Notes: generated by a model from the letters alone, not told the origin. A stretch of 64,000 nucleotides of DNA from DATKJS01 sp050015275 (GCA_050015275.1 JBEKBS010000007.1:43870-107869), one strand, 5' to 3'; shown: positions 50,718 to 59,637, numbered from the stretch's first letter. Made by a program: numbers and translations.

Positions 50718-52712
50718 TTATAGCCCGAGCTCCAGCTCGCGCTTCTTCAGCTTGTTCAGCTCGTCGCGGAACTGCGCGGCCCTCTCGAACTCGAGGGCTT
50801 TGGCCGCCTCCTTCATCAGCTTCTCGAGCTCCTCCATCCTCTTCATTCTTTTCAGCGGCGAGAGATAAATGTCCTTGTCCTCGGAGATCTTGGTATAATC
50901 CAGGTAATCGCGTTCGTAGACGCTCGTCAGGACCTCGTCGATGCCTTTGATGATCGTCTGGGGGGTGATGCCGTTCCGGCGGTTGTATTCCTCCTGGATT
51001 CCGCGGCGCCGGCCGGTCTCGTCGATGGCCGCCTTCATGGAGTCCGTCATCGTGTCGGCATAGAGGATGGCCTTGCCCGAAACGTTCCGGGCCGCCCGTC
51101 CGAACGTCTGGATGAGGGACGTCCCGGACCGCAGGAAGCCTTCCTTGTCGGCATCGAGGACCGCCACCAGCGAGACCTCTGGCAGATCGAGCCCTTCGCG
51201 GAGGAGGTTGATGCCGACGAGGGCGTCGAATTTCCCCTTGCGGAGGTCCCTCAAGATATTCACCCGGTCGAGGGTCTCGATTTCCGAATGGAGATAGCGG
51301 ACGCGCAGCCCGAACTCGTGGTAATGGCGGGTCAGGTCCTCGGCCATCTTCTTGGTGAGGGTCGTGACCAGGGTCCTCTCGTTCTTCCCCGCCCGGTCCT
51401 GGATCTCGCCCATGAGATCGTCGACCTGGCCCTTGATGGGACGGATCTCGATCTGCGGGTCGGTCAGGCCGGTCGGACGGATGAGCTGTTCGACGACATG
51501 GCCGGGTGATTTCTTGAGCTCGTAGACGCCGGGAGTGGCCGAAACATAGAGGAGCTGCCTGACGCGGCCTTTGAACTCGTCGAAATTCAGGGGCCTGTTG
51601 TCGAGGGCCGAAGGGAGGCGGAACCCGTGCTCGATGAGGGTCAGCTTGCGGGACCGGTCGCCGAAGTACATGCCGCCGATCTGGGGGACGGTCACGTGGG
51701 ACTCGTCGATGATCGTTAGGAAGTCGGCCGGGAAATAATCGAGGAGCGTGTAAGGGGGCTCTCCGGGTTTCCGGCCGGTCAGGTGGCGGGAATAGTTCTC
51801 GATGCCCGGGCAATAGCCAAACTCCCGGAGCATCTCCAGGTCGTAGAGGGTCCGTTCCTCGATCCGTTCGGCCTCGACGAACTGGCCCCGGGCCCGGAAG
51901 TACTCGACCCTTTCGGCGAGCTCACGCTCGATGCCGGCCACGGCCCCCTTGAGGGTCTCAAGGGGCGTCGAGAAGAACGTCCGGGGGTGGATCATGACCT
52001 TCTCGAGGCTTTCGCGCTTTTTCCCGAGCAAAGGGTCGACGGCAGTGATCTGCAGGACCCGGCCGCCCTCGAGCTCGATCCGGTAGGCCGAGTCTTCGTA
52101 GCTCGGGAAAACCTCGATGATGTCGCCGCGGACGCGGAAGCTGCCGCGCTTGAATTCCCCTTCCGCGCGCTCGTACTGGGTCGAGACCAGCTTCTCCAGC
52201 AGGGCCTTGCGGCCGATCGCATCGCCTAGGGTCAGGCTGAAGCTCATGGAGTAGTAGGTTTCCGGCGCGCCGATGCCGTAGATGCAGGAGACCGAGGCGA
52301 CGATGATCACGTCCCGGCGGGCGAAGAGCGAGTTCGTGGCGCAAAGGCGGAGGCGGTCGATCTCGTCGTTGATGGTCGCTTCCTTGGCGATGTAGGTGTT
52401 GGAGGCGGGGATGAACGCCTCGGGCTGGTAGTAGTCGTAGTAGCTGACGAAGTATTCGACCGCGTTCCTCGGGAAAAAGCGCCGGAACTCCTGATAGAGC
52501 TGGGCGGCGAGGGTCTTGTTGTGGGAGATGACGAGGACCGGCCGATTGGCCCTCTCGATGATGTTGGCCATGGTGAAGGTCTTGCCGGAGCCGGTGACGC
52601 CCTTGAGGACCTGGTGGCGCTCTCCGGATTCCAGGCCCTGGGACAGGCCTTCGATGGCCTGAACCTGGTCCCCCTTGGGCGTGAATTCGGAAGCGAGCTC
52701 GAAGCGGCGCAT
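50718..52712 (-). CDS. uvrB: Excinuclease ABC subunit B, UvrB
   Basis: A 664-residue UvrB, the damage-verifying helicase-like subunit. Walker A is GVTGSGKTFTMANII, the beta-hairpin region is YYDYYQPEAFIPASNTYIAKEATIN, and helicase motif VI is LIQTFGRAARNVSGKAILYAD. The C-terminal UVR motif lies in LEKLMKEAAKALEFERAAQFRDEL. It overlaps or abuts uvrC on the same strand. uvrA is not in the window. Confidence 0.97.
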   Translation of the reverse strand: MRRFELASEFTPKGDQVQAIEGLSQGLESGERHQVLKGVTGSGKTFTMANIIERANRPVLVISHNKTLAAQLYQEFRRFFPRNAVEYFVSYYDYYQPEAFIPASNTYIAKEATINDEIDRLRLCATNSLFARRDVIIVASVSCIYGIGAPETYYSMSFSLTLGDAIGRKALLEKLVSTQYERAEGEFKRGSFRVRGDIIEVFPSYEDSAYRIELEGGRVLQITAVDPLLGKKRESLEKVMIHPRTFFSTPLETLKGAVAGIERELAERVEYFRARGQFVEAERIEERTLYDLEMLREFGYCPGIENYSRHLTGRKPGEPPYTLLDYFPADFLTIIDESHVTVPQIGGMYFGDRSRKLTLIEHGFRLPSALDNRPLNFDEFKGRVRQLLYVSATPGVYELKKSPGHVVEQLIRPTGLTDPQIEIRPIKGQVDDLMGEIQDRAGKNERTLVTTLTKKMAEDLTRHYHEFGLRVRYLHSEIETLDRVNILRDLRKGKFDALVGINLLREGLDLPEVSLVAVLDADKEGFLRSGTSLIQTFGRAARNVSGKAILYADTMTDSMKAAIDETGRRRGIQEEYNRRNGITPQTIIKGIDEVLTSVYERDYLDYTKISEDKDIYLSPLKRMKRMEELEKLMKEAAKALEFERAAQFRDELNKLKKRELELGL

Positions 52713-52744
52713 CAGAGGGTATTATAGCAGAGGAGAGGGGCGGT

Positions 52745-53119
52745 TCAGCCCTTTTGGATCTTGATGCCGCCCTTGAAGCGGGCGCCGTTCGAAATGCTGA
52801 TCTTCGCCGTCTCGATGTCGCCCTTCATCTGGGCCGTCTCTGAGATCATGACCTTCTCGGCGGCGGCGACGGCGCCCGTGAGCTCACCGTGAACGGTCAG
52901 GCTGCGGACCTGGACCTCGGCCTCGACCTTGGCCCCCCGGGCGATGGTCAGGGAACCGGAGGGAAGGGTGATCTTGCCTTGGAATCGTCCTTCGATGACC
53001 GTGTCCTCGTGTCCCTCCAGGCTGCCTGTGAAAGAGAGGGTGGACCCGAGCCGGGTCTCGCCCGGGCGGTGGAAATGGTCAGGGACAGCCGGCTTGGACT
53101 GGTGATCTTCTTTGGCCAT
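52745..53119 (-). CDS. Bactofilin
   Basis: A 124-residue bactofilin (DUF583), a filament-forming beta-helical cytoskeletal protein. The core shows the repeating beta pattern GSLEGHEDTVIEGRFQGKI, LTIARGAKVEAEVQVRSLTVHGELTGAV and KVMISETAQMKGDIETAKISISNGARFKGGI (each with periodic hydrophobic and glycine residues). The ATG at 53119 follows AAGGATAAGG; the frame is open upstream but without coding character. It is downstream of tRNA-Gly in opposite orientation and follows uvrB's promoter side. Confidence 0.88.
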   Translation of the reverse strand: MAKEDHQSKPAVPDHFHRPGETRLGSTLSFTGSLEGHEDTVIEGRFQGKITLPSGSLTIARGAKVEAEVQVRSLTVHGELTGAVAAAEKVMISETAQMKGDIETAKISISNGARFKGGIKIQKG

Positions 53120-53330
53120 GGCCTTATCCTTCCGTTGAGCCCGATGGACCGGATTATAGCGGCCGCGTCCTGAGGTGTCAACGCAAATGAAACGGGGCCA
53201 AAAAAGGCGGTCCAACCTACACTCTTGAAATTTCGCCGGACCTGACCCCGGGACCCTGACCGGTCGTCGAGCTGAAGGCCCGCACATGGGACGAAAAAAG
53301 GGCCAAAATGTCGGTTGGACCCGGGCGGTT

Positions 53331-53358
53331 TTGACAAGAGGGTGATTTATGCTAGAAT
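53331..53358 (+). promoter_or_regulatory. Promoter of tRNA-Gly
   Basis: A perfect TTGACA at 53331-53336 and TAGAAT at 53353-53358, 16 bases apart. Transcription would begin near 53365, about 19 bases before the mature tRNA. Confidence 0.8.
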
Positions 53359-53383
53359 TCAGTCTCCCTCGAGGAGTTCGCGA

Positions 53384-53458
53384 GCGGGCATAGCTCAATG
53401 GTAGAGTACCGGCTTCCCAAGCCGGGTGTTGTGGGTTCGAGTCCCATTGCCCGCTCCA
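53384..53458 (+). tRNA. tRNA-Gly (anticodon CCC)
   Basis: A 75-base cloverleaf. The acceptor stem GCGGGCA pairs with TGCCCGC. The D arm is GCTC-AATGGTA-GAGT, and the anticodon stem CCGGC/GCCGG holds loop TTCCCAA with anticodon CCC. The T arm is GTGGG-TTCGAGT-CCCAT. The 3' CCA is encoded. It is only 10 bases before the lipoate-ligase-like gene. Confidence 0.97.
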
Positions 53459-53468
53459 TTTTTTCCCC

Positions 53469-54287
53469 ATGCCCATGAGACTCTGGAAGCTTCTGATCGA
53501 GCCGGGCCCGCTGCCGGGGGCCTGGAACATGGCCGTCGATGAATTCCTCTTCCACCGCGTCGAGGCGGCCCCTGGGACCTATCTCCGCTTTTATCAATGG
53601 GATAAGCCCACCGCCTCGCTGGGCTACTCCCAGGCCGCCCCCAAGGTCATCGACCTCGATTTCTGCCGGCGTCACGGGATCGGAATCGTCCGCCGGAGCA
53701 CCGGCGGAAAGCTCGTCCTGCACGACCGTGAAGTGACCTACGCCGTCGCTTCGTCGGATGCCGGGATCTTCACCGAAACCCTTCGCGAATCCTACCAGCT
53801 CATCTCCAGGGCGCTGATGAGGGGTCTCGAGCTCATGGGCCTCGCTCCCGGGATGGCCGGGACTTCGCCGCCGGCCTATATCAGGGGCGTCATGCCGTGT
53901 TTCGCCCTCCCGGCCAGGGACGAGATCGAGATCGGCGGGAAAAAGATCATCGGGAGCGCCCAGAAGAGGACCGGGGCCGCCTTCCTTCAGCACGGGTCGA
54001 TCCCCCTCGAGAAAGACGACGGCCTCCTGGCATCTGTCGCAGGGCCCGGGGCCAAAGTGCAAGCGGCGACATCGCCGGAGGGGGAACCGGGCATGACGTC
54101 GCTGTCCGAAGCGCTCGGCCGGGCCACGGATTTCAGCTGGGCCGTCGAGCATCTCTGCCGGGGTTTTTCTGAATTTTTCGGGGTCGCCTTCGAGCCGTTC
54201 GTCCTGAGCCCCGAGGACCGTGAGGCCGTGACCGCGCTTCGGGACTCCCGTTACGCGAGCCACGCCTGGACCTTCCGGAATCCCTAA
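53469..54287 (+). CDS. Lipoate-protein ligase A-like (biotin/lipoate ligase fold) protein
   Basis: A 272-residue BPL/LplA catalytic-domain protein. Motifs include WNMAVDEFLF, RFYQWDKPTASLGYSQ, GIGIVRRSTGGKLVLHDREVTYAV (the RRxxGGxxxxH lipoyl-AMP site) and IGGKKIIGSAQKRTGAAFLQHGSIPL with the catalytic lysine in GKKIIGSAQ. It transfers lipoate or octanoate to carrier proteins; ligase versus octanoyltransferase (LipM) cannot be separated here. ATG at 53469 or 53475. It follows tRNA-Gly so closely that a shared transcript is possible. Confidence 0.88.
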   Translation: MPMRLWKLLIEPGPLPGAWNMAVDEFLFHRVEAAPGTYLRFYQWDKPTASLGYSQAAPKVIDLDFCRRHGIGIVRRSTGGKLVLHDREVTYAVASSDAGIFTETLRESYQLISRALMRGLELMGLAPGMAGTSPPAYIRGVMPCFALPARDEIEIGGKKIIGSAQKRTGAAFLQHGSIPLEKDDGLLASVAGPGAKVQAATSPEGEPGMTSLSEALGRATDFSWAVEHLCRGFSEFFGVAFEPFVLSPEDREAVTALRDSRYASHAWTFRNP

Positions 54288-54351
54288 AATGGGGAGACAA
54301 TGCCCATTTCCGAATATTGGCCATCTTGGGATTCGCGGTTGAGAGCATTTC

Positions 54352-54711
54352 ATGGAATTCGAAGAGCGGGTCAAGGGCTTTATTAAGGCGATTCCACGAG
54401 GTAAGGTCGCAACTTACGCCCAGGTCGCCGCCCTCGCCGGCAACGACCGTGCGGCCCGGCAAGTCGCCCGGGTGTTGCATGCATCTTCCGACAAAGACCG
54501 CCTGCCATGGCACCGTGTCATCAACAGCCGCGGCGGGATCTCGCTGCCGCGCAGGCGCGGTTACGAGGAGCAAAAGCAGCTTCTCATGGAAGAGGGCGTG
54601 GCCGTCGACCGCGCCGGCCGCGTCGACCTCGCCCGCTTCCAATGGGAGCCGCCGGGCCTTCCGTTCAGGGCGGCGGGCGACTTCCTGCGGCGGCTGACCG
54701 GCGGGAAGTGA
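54352..54711 (+). CDS. Alkyltransferase-like protein (ATL, MGMT family without the active cysteine)
   Basis: A 119-residue protein matching the DNA-binding domain of O6-methylguanine-DNA methyltransferase. The helix-turn-helix with its arginine finger is in YAQVAALAGNDRAARQVARVLH. The active-site motif PCHRV is PWHRV, with Trp53 where the acceptor cysteine should be. That change defines ATL proteins, which bind O6-alkylguanine, flip it and recruit nucleotide excision repair instead of removing the alkyl group. The uvrB and uvrC genes lie about 1.6 kb away. Confidence 0.92.
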   Translation: MEFEERVKGFIKAIPRGKVATYAQVAALAGNDRAARQVARVLHASSDKDRLPWHRVINSRGGISLPRRRGYEEQKQLLMEEGVAVDRAGRVDLARFQWEPPGLPFRAAGDFLRRLTGGK

Positions 54712-54852
54712 ACTCCGGTCGTTCCCCGCTCCTTCGGCGTGCCCCCGGCGATCATGCCGTATGGCTGGAGTCCCGCGGCCGGCAACCGCCCGATTCCGCC
54801 CTTCGTTCGACTCATGAGGTTCATGCGGTCCGTTCATCGAGAGGATCCAGGG

Positions 54853-54882
54853 CCCCGGCACGCGGCCGACATCGTGCCGGGG
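54853..54882. repeat. Perfect 10-bp inverted repeat upstream of a decayed gene
   Basis: CCCCGGCACG at 54853-54862 and CGTGCCGGGG at 54873-54882 enclose a 10-base loop. A TATAAT follows at 54897-54902, so the dyad overlaps the -35 position and could be an operator; without a T-run it is not an obvious terminator. Confidence 0.5.
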
Positions 54883-54936
54883 GTTGCCTGGAGGAATATA
54901 ATGACCGGGATCGGGCCCGTCGGAAAGGAGTCACCC

Positions 54937-55090
54937 ATGAAGGCATCTCATCGCATCTTCGGCGCCGGCGTGAAACGGCTCGGACTGGCCGTCCCGCTGG
55001 CCGTCGCCGATGAATACGGACGCGACCATCGGGCATGCCACGGGCCGGAGGGCCGCCTACGAGATCATGAGGGCGCTGAAGAAGAAGTAG
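54937..55090 (+). pseudogene. Short gene remnant with frame shift
   Basis: A TATAAT (54897-54902), AAAGGAG and an ATG at 54937 lead into MKASHRIFGAGVKRLGLAVP and on to DEYGRD. After that the plus-one frame reads TIGHATGRRAAYEIMRALKKK and stops at the TAG at 55088-55090, which looks like a natural protein C-terminus. The original frame runs on with no protein-like character. The simplest reading is an internally deleted, frame-shifted remnant whose expression signals survive. I cannot name the parent family. The rest of the 463-base gap (54712-55174) shows only the inverted repeat described separately. Confidence 0.5.
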
Positions 55091-55174
55091 CTTTTCGCCT
55101 CGGTCCGAAGATACGCTCCTCTGTCCAAAGGGGGAGTGGTTTGCCCAATGCGATGGGGAGCCGCATAATCCGGA

Positions 55175-57418
55175 TCAGGGTCGGATCGACAGCGAGATCT
55201 TCAGGACGCCCCGCTGGTCCAGGGGATAAAAACGGCTCGTCGGGTCCCAGCGCCTCTCCCAATCCTTGTTATAAACGAGGTAGATGTCGTTGCCCGGAGA
55301 GACCTGCCAGTGGAGCCGGGCGCTCCACCCCAGCTGGTTGGAGATGTCGTCGAACTGGATATAGTTCATCAGCCCCAGGTCCGGCGACAGGAAAAAATCG
55401 GCCTTGAGCTGATAGACGTTCTCGCTGAAGTTCCCCTGGGGCAGCCGGCCCCGGACGAGGTCGGCATCGAAGGTCAGATTCGCGTACCCTTTGAGCTTGA
55501 TCGCCATCCCGACCGTCGTCTCATTGTAGTGGCCCGAATAGAACTGGCCGAACGACTCGCTCGCCTGGAATGTCAGGGCCCGGTGGTTCGCCGAGTTGAA
55601 ATTAAAGCTGCCGCTGGTGAATTGATAAGAGCCGGGCGGCAGGACGACACCCTTGGCGATCTCGAAATCCGCAGGCAGGACGTCCCGGTTCGGATTGATG
55701 CTGAAGCTGAATTGCTCCCCGCTCGGGGTCCGGAAAGCAAGGGGGGAGAGGCTGATGCGGCTGGTCTCGAGGTTTCCCGAGAGGTCCCAATAATAATCGC
55801 CGCTGGCCGAAAAGAAGAACTGCCGGACAACGTTGGCCAGGGGCCCGCCCGCCGGCCGCGGCTGGAAGGAAACGCTGAGGAAGCCCGTTTGCATGGCCTG
55901 CCGCATCATGTAGCCGAGGCCCGGGTCCAGCGCCTCTCCGTAATAGGCGTACGTGCTTTGGATATTCCAGAGGTCGTTGGGGTAGCTCGCCCGGAAGCCG
56001 AAGCCGTGATGGCGGCCCGGCTCCTCGTTCCAGTTGTAGGCGGCCCAGGCGGCCAGCATGATGTTCTTGTCCCCCAGGAACTTGGATGAGGAGTACTGGA
56101 AATCCATGCCGAAGAGGGAATTCCTCTCTCCCGTGGGACTCCCGTTCGTGAAGATCCAGCCCACCTTGCTCTCGGAAAAGATGTCCTGGGTCATCCGCGC
56201 GGCCAGGAAATTGCGTCCCGGAAGGTCGCCGAGCTTGTCGGTCTGGGCGTCGAGAACGGCGAGGTTGGTCTGGCCGACCTTGCCGTAGAGCTTGGTCCCG
56301 AAGAGGACCGGGACCTGCTGGCCCTGGTACAGCCCGATCGAGCGGCTGACGAACGGCTGGAAGCTGACGCTCGAGCTGAAGCTGAAGGTCTCCGAACCCT
56401 CGAGGAAGAACATCCTCTTTTCGGGGTAGAACAGGGGAAAGCGGGTCAGGTTGATGCGGCGCTCGTCGGCCTCGGTCTCGGCGAAGTCCATGTTGTAGCT
56501 GACGACGCCGACCAGGTTGGGAGTGAAATTCTTGTAGACGTCGACGCCGCCGTCGAGCTTCTCTCCGTGCGTGCCGGCCTCGTTCTCGTTCCAGGCGCTG
56601 GCGAGGCCGTAGGGCCGGACGGTGATCCCGTGCCCCTGTTTGACCCCTTCGATGCCCGTTAGGCCGGCCGCCTCCATGGGGTTATAGAAGTTGCTGTCCC
56701 GGTTGGTCCCGGATATCCGGACGGTCTCCAGCTTGCGGGCGATGATGCGCTCGACATTGAGGCCCCATGTCGTGATCCCGGGGCGGAAGGAAATGGTCTT
56801 GAACGGGATGGCCATCTCGGCGCTCCAGCCATTGTCGAGGATCCGGGCCCGGGCCTCCCAGATTCCGTCCCAGTTGAGGCTGGACTGCCCCCCGATGATC
56901 AGGCCCTCCCCCCGGGCGCCGCGCGGATTGACGAAGAAGAAGTAGGCGGTGCGCTTGTTCTGGAACGGGTCGAGAAGGACGCGGACGACGTCGTCACTCG
57001 AGCTCTGAGGCATGGCCCCATAGCCCCCATATCCCATGCCCTGGGTCTCCCCGCCGCTGTCGTGAGACAGGGAATTGGCCGCGATCCGCCGCGGCTCGCT
57101 GTCGGAGCAGAGGACCCCGATGTAGAGGTTCGTGTCGTCGTAGAGAACGCGGAGCTCGGTCTTTTCCGTCGGTTCCTGGTTCGGCTGGGGTTCGGCCATC
57201 CGGAAGGCGGAGAAGGGAGCGGCTTCGCGCCAGACGGGGTCCGAGAGGAGGCCGTCGATCTTCGGGCCCCGCGCGACACGGACGGCCCGGACCTCGGCGG
57301 CCAAGCCGAAAGAGGGCAGCCGGGCCGATAACATCAGCGAAATCAGCAGGATAACCTTCGAGGCCAGCCTGAGGCGTGACCGTGAGGACCGGGCAGATGA
57401 GTCCATGATGACCGCCAA
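55175..57418 (-). CDS. DUF5916 protein with CBM9-like N-terminus
   Basis: A 747-residue exported protein. After an N-terminal signal segment (about residues 18-40) comes a carbohydrate-binding-module-9-like/DOMON fold (KIDGLLSDPVWREAAPFSAF, ELRVLYDDTNLYIGVLCSDSEP, VLLDPFQNKRTAYFFFVNPRGARGEG). The long C-terminal part is strand-rich with alternating aromatic residues (GNDIYLVYNKDWERRWDP) and probably forms an outer-membrane barrel. This layout matches DUF5916 proteins of Acidobacteriota and Bacteroidetes, whose function is unknown. It is divergent from the Memo-like gene. Confidence 0.85.
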   Translation of the reverse strand: MAVIMDSSARSSRSRLRLASKVILLISLMLSARLPSFGLAAEVRAVRVARGPKIDGLLSDPVWREAAPFSAFRMAEPQPNQEPTEKTELRVLYDDTNLYIGVLCSDSEPRRIAANSLSHDSGGETQGMGYGGYGAMPQSSSDDVVRVLLDPFQNKRTAYFFFVNPRGARGEGLIIGGQSSLNWDGIWEARARILDNGWSAEMAIPFKTISFRPGITTWGLNVERIIARKLETVRISGTNRDSNFYNPMEAAGLTGIEGVKQGHGITVRPYGLASAWNENEAGTHGEKLDGGVDVYKNFTPNLVGVVSYNMDFAETEADERRINLTRFPLFYPEKRMFFLEGSETFSFSSSVSFQPFVSRSIGLYQGQQVPVLFGTKLYGKVGQTNLAVLDAQTDKLGDLPGRNFLAARMTQDIFSESKVGWIFTNGSPTGERNSLFGMDFQYSSSKFLGDKNIMLAAWAAYNWNEEPGRHHGFGFRASYPNDLWNIQSTYAYYGEALDPGLGYMMRQAMQTGFLSVSFQPRPAGGPLANVVRQFFFSASGDYYWDLSGNLETSRISLSPLAFRTPSGEQFSFSINPNRDVLPADFEIAKGVVLPPGSYQFTSGSFNFNSANHRALTFQASESFGQFYSGHYNETTVGMAIKLKGYANLTFDADLVRGRLPQGNFSENVYQLKADFFLSPDLGLMNYIQFDDISNQLGWSARLHWQVSPGNDIYLVYNKDWERRWDPTSRFYPLDQRGVLKISLSIRP

Positions 57419-57468
57419 TTCTAATATTCCCGGAAGTTTTTTTCAATGCGCCGCCATCCCGTCAAGAT

Positions 57469-57498
57469 TTGAATCGGAGGATGGAGAAGAGCTACAAT
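57469..57498 (+). promoter_or_regulatory. Promoter of the Memo-like gene
   Basis: TTGAAT at 57469-57474 and TACAAT at 57493-57498 with an 18-base spacer; transcription from about 57505. Confidence 0.5.
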
Positions 57499-57543
57499 AG
57501 GATAAAAATAGGGCGCGACATGAGCGCTCAGGGAAGGCCAGAA

Positions 57544-58596
57544 ATGAAGATCTTCATGATGCTTTTAGCCTCGGGCTTGATGGTCGCTACCCTGGCGGCC
57601 CAGGACGCGCGGCCCGTCCGCGATGATGTCGGCTACTGCTGGAATCCGGCCAGCATGCAGAAGCTCGTGGAGTATCTCGAGAGCCAGGAAAAGGAGAACT
57701 TCAGCGGCGCGGGGCTCGTCGCCGCCATCTCCCCCCACGACGATTATCTCTACGCCGGGCGGATCTACTACCCGCTCTTCAGGATCCTCAGGGCCAAGGA
57801 AGTGGTCATCTTCGGCGTCACCCACGGCGCCGTCCGGAAGGAGATCAGCGGCCTCGACAGCGTCCTCATCCTGGATGAATTCAAGTCCTGGCCCGGCCTG
57901 AGGAAGCCGATCGCCGTCTCGGGGCTGAGGGAGTATCTCAAGGAGCGGCTCGACAAGAGCGTCTTCATCACGAGCAACAAGGCCCATGAGCTCGAGCATT
58001 CGATCGAAGCGATGCTGCCGTTCCTTCAGTATTTCAACCCCGAGGTCAAGATCACGCCCATCATGATCGCGCCCATGCCGTTCGGCAGGATGGACGAGGT
58101 CTCGACGAAGCTCGCCGGCGTGATCGCGGACTACATGAGGGAGAAGAGCCTCGCGGCCGGGAAGGACATCTTTTTCCTCATCTCGGCTGACGGCAACCAT
58201 TACGGAAAGGACTTCAACAATTCCGCCTTCGGCGAGGGGGAGAGAGCCTGGGACGCGGCCCGCGAGCTCGACCGGCGCCTGATCCGCTCTTACCTGACGG
58301 GCGTTCTGGACGGCGGGAAGATCGAGGGTCTGACCCGGGAGCTTTGGGGCCGGACCTATCTCGATTACCGGAACACCTATTGGTGCGGCAAGTATTCCGT
58401 CCCCTTCGGCCTCCTGGCCGCGGAGAAGATCGTCGGGAGGACCGCTCATCGGAAGATCAGCGGGACACTCTTCCGGTACTCGGACACCTACAGCGAAGGC
58501 GTCCTGCCGCTCAAGAAGACCGGCCTGGGGACGACGGCGCCGTTCTCGCTCCGCCACTGGGTCAGCTTCTGCTCGATCGGCTATTATGCGGAGTGA
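57544..58596 (+). CDS. Exported Memo-like protein (AmmeMemoRadiSam system protein B family)
   Basis: A 350-residue protein of the Memo family. The expected histidine segments are present: ISPHDDYLYAGRIYYPLF, FGVTHGAV, HELEHSIEAMLPFLQYF and ISADGNHYG. Unlike most Memo proteins it starts with a signal peptide (MKIFMMLLASGLMVATLAAQ). The ATG at 57544 is chosen because GGGAAGG lies six bases upstream and it starts the signal peptide; earlier in-frame ATGs at 57481 and 57520 lack this. Memo proteins resemble extradiol dioxygenase subunits and bind metal; substrate unknown. The AMMECR1 and dedicated radical SAM partners are not adjacent. Confidence 0.83.
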   Translation: MKIFMMLLASGLMVATLAAQDARPVRDDVGYCWNPASMQKLVEYLESQEKENFSGAGLVAAISPHDDYLYAGRIYYPLFRILRAKEVVIFGVTHGAVRKEISGLDSVLILDEFKSWPGLRKPIAVSGLREYLKERLDKSVFITSNKAHELEHSIEAMLPFLQYFNPEVKITPIMIAPMPFGRMDEVSTKLAGVIADYMREKSLAAGKDIFFLISADGNHYGKDFNNSAFGEGERAWDAARELDRRLIRSYLTGVLDGGKIEGLTRELWGRTYLDYRNTYWCGKYSVPFGLLAAEKIVGRTAHRKISGTLFRYSDTYSEGVLPLKKTGLGTTAPFSLRHWVSFCSIGYYAE

Positions 58597-58636
58597 GCTC
58601 ATCGGAGGGCCCCGGGGCATGACAAGGAGTTGACGA

Positions 58637-59635
58637 ATGGAATACCGTTTTCTCGGAAGGTCGGGGATCAAGATCTCGGCGTTGTCTTTCGGCACCTGGG
58701 TGACCTTCGGCGACCAGCTCGGCGAGGAGACGGCCGCGGCCTGCCTGAAGGCGGCCTACGAAGCCGGGGTGAATTTCTTTGACGCCGCCGAAGCGTATGC
58801 CCACGGCAAGGCGGAGATCATGCTGGGCCGGATCATCAGGAAGTTTGGCTGGGACCGGAGCGACCTCGTCGTATCGACTAAGATTTTCTGGGGCGGCCCC
58901 GGCCCCAACGATACCGGCCTGTCCCGCAAGCACATCATCGAGGGAACGGAGGCCTCGCTCAAGCGGCTCCAGATGGATCACGTGGACCTCATTTTCTGCC
59001 ACCGTCCCGACAAGGATACGCCGGTCGAGGAGACCGTCCGGGCCATGTCGCATCTCATCGGCCAGGGGAAGGCTTTTTATTGGGGGACGAGCGAATGGCC
59101 GGCCGAGGAGATTCGGGACGCTTTCCATATCGCCCGCCGCGAGCGCCTCGTCCCGCCGACGATGGAGCAGCCCCAGTACAACATGTTCCACAGGGACCGC
59201 GTCGAGCGCGAATACCGGCGGCTCTACGAGGACTTCGGCCTCGGCACGACGGTCTGGAGCCCCTTGGCAAGCGGTTTCCTGACCGGGAAATATGCCCAGG
59301 GGATCCCCGAAGGGTCGAGGCTTTCGCTCCGCGGCTATCAGTGGCTGAGGAAACGTTACGAAGGCCCCGAGGGCGAGGCCAACCTCAAGAAGGTCCGGAA
59401 GCTGGGCCGCCTGGCGGCCGGATTGAAGATCTCGCTTCCCGAGCTCGCCCTGGCCTGGTGCCTCAAGAACCCGCGGGTGAGCACGGTCATCACCGGGGCC
59501 TCGCGTCCGGAACAGGTCGCGCAGAACATGAGAGCCCTGGACGCCGTGAAACTCTTGACAGACGATGTGATGGACAAGATCGAGAAGATCCTGGGCAACA
59601 AGCCGCAGCCCGAGCCCGACTTCCGTTCCCAATAA
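58637..59635 (+). CDS. Aldo/keto reductase (Kv-beta-like)
   Basis: A 332-residue TIM-barrel NADPH-dependent oxidoreductase. The catalytic tetrad is visible as Asp in NFFDAAEAYAHGKAE, with Tyr close by, Lys in VVSTKIFWGG and His in IFCHRPDKDTP. The sequence follows the voltage-gated potassium-channel beta-subunit-like subgroup. GGAGTTGACGA precedes the ATG. The stop lies two bases before the palindromic element at 59638. It follows the Memo-like gene by 40 bases. Confidence 0.92.
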   Translation: MEYRFLGRSGIKISALSFGTWVTFGDQLGEETAAACLKAAYEAGVNFFDAAEAYAHGKAEIMLGRIIRKFGWDRSDLVVSTKIFWGGPGPNDTGLSRKHIIEGTEASLKRLQMDHVDLIFCHRPDKDTPVEETVRAMSHLIGQGKAFYWGTSEWPAEEIRDAFHIARRERLVPPTMEQPQYNMFHRDRVEREYRRLYEDFGLGTTVWSPLASGFLTGKYAQGIPEGSRLSLRGYQWLRKRYEGPEGEANLKKVRKLGRLAAGLKISLPELALAWCLKNPRVSTVITGASRPEQVAQNMRALDAVKLLTDDVMDKIEKILGNKPQPEPDFRSQ

Positions 59636-59637
59636 TT

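Noticed and set aside
50701..51813. Upstream extension of the uvrC reading frame by 371 codons
   Set aside because: The extension lies entirely inside uvrB in another frame and is Arg/Pro-rich. uvrC starts at 50700 or 50718.
54739..55407. A 222-codon open frame running through the gap after the ATL gene and into the DUF5916 gene
   Set aside because: It passes through a promoter, an inverted repeat and antisense sequence. Only the remnant at 54937-55090 has gene-like character.
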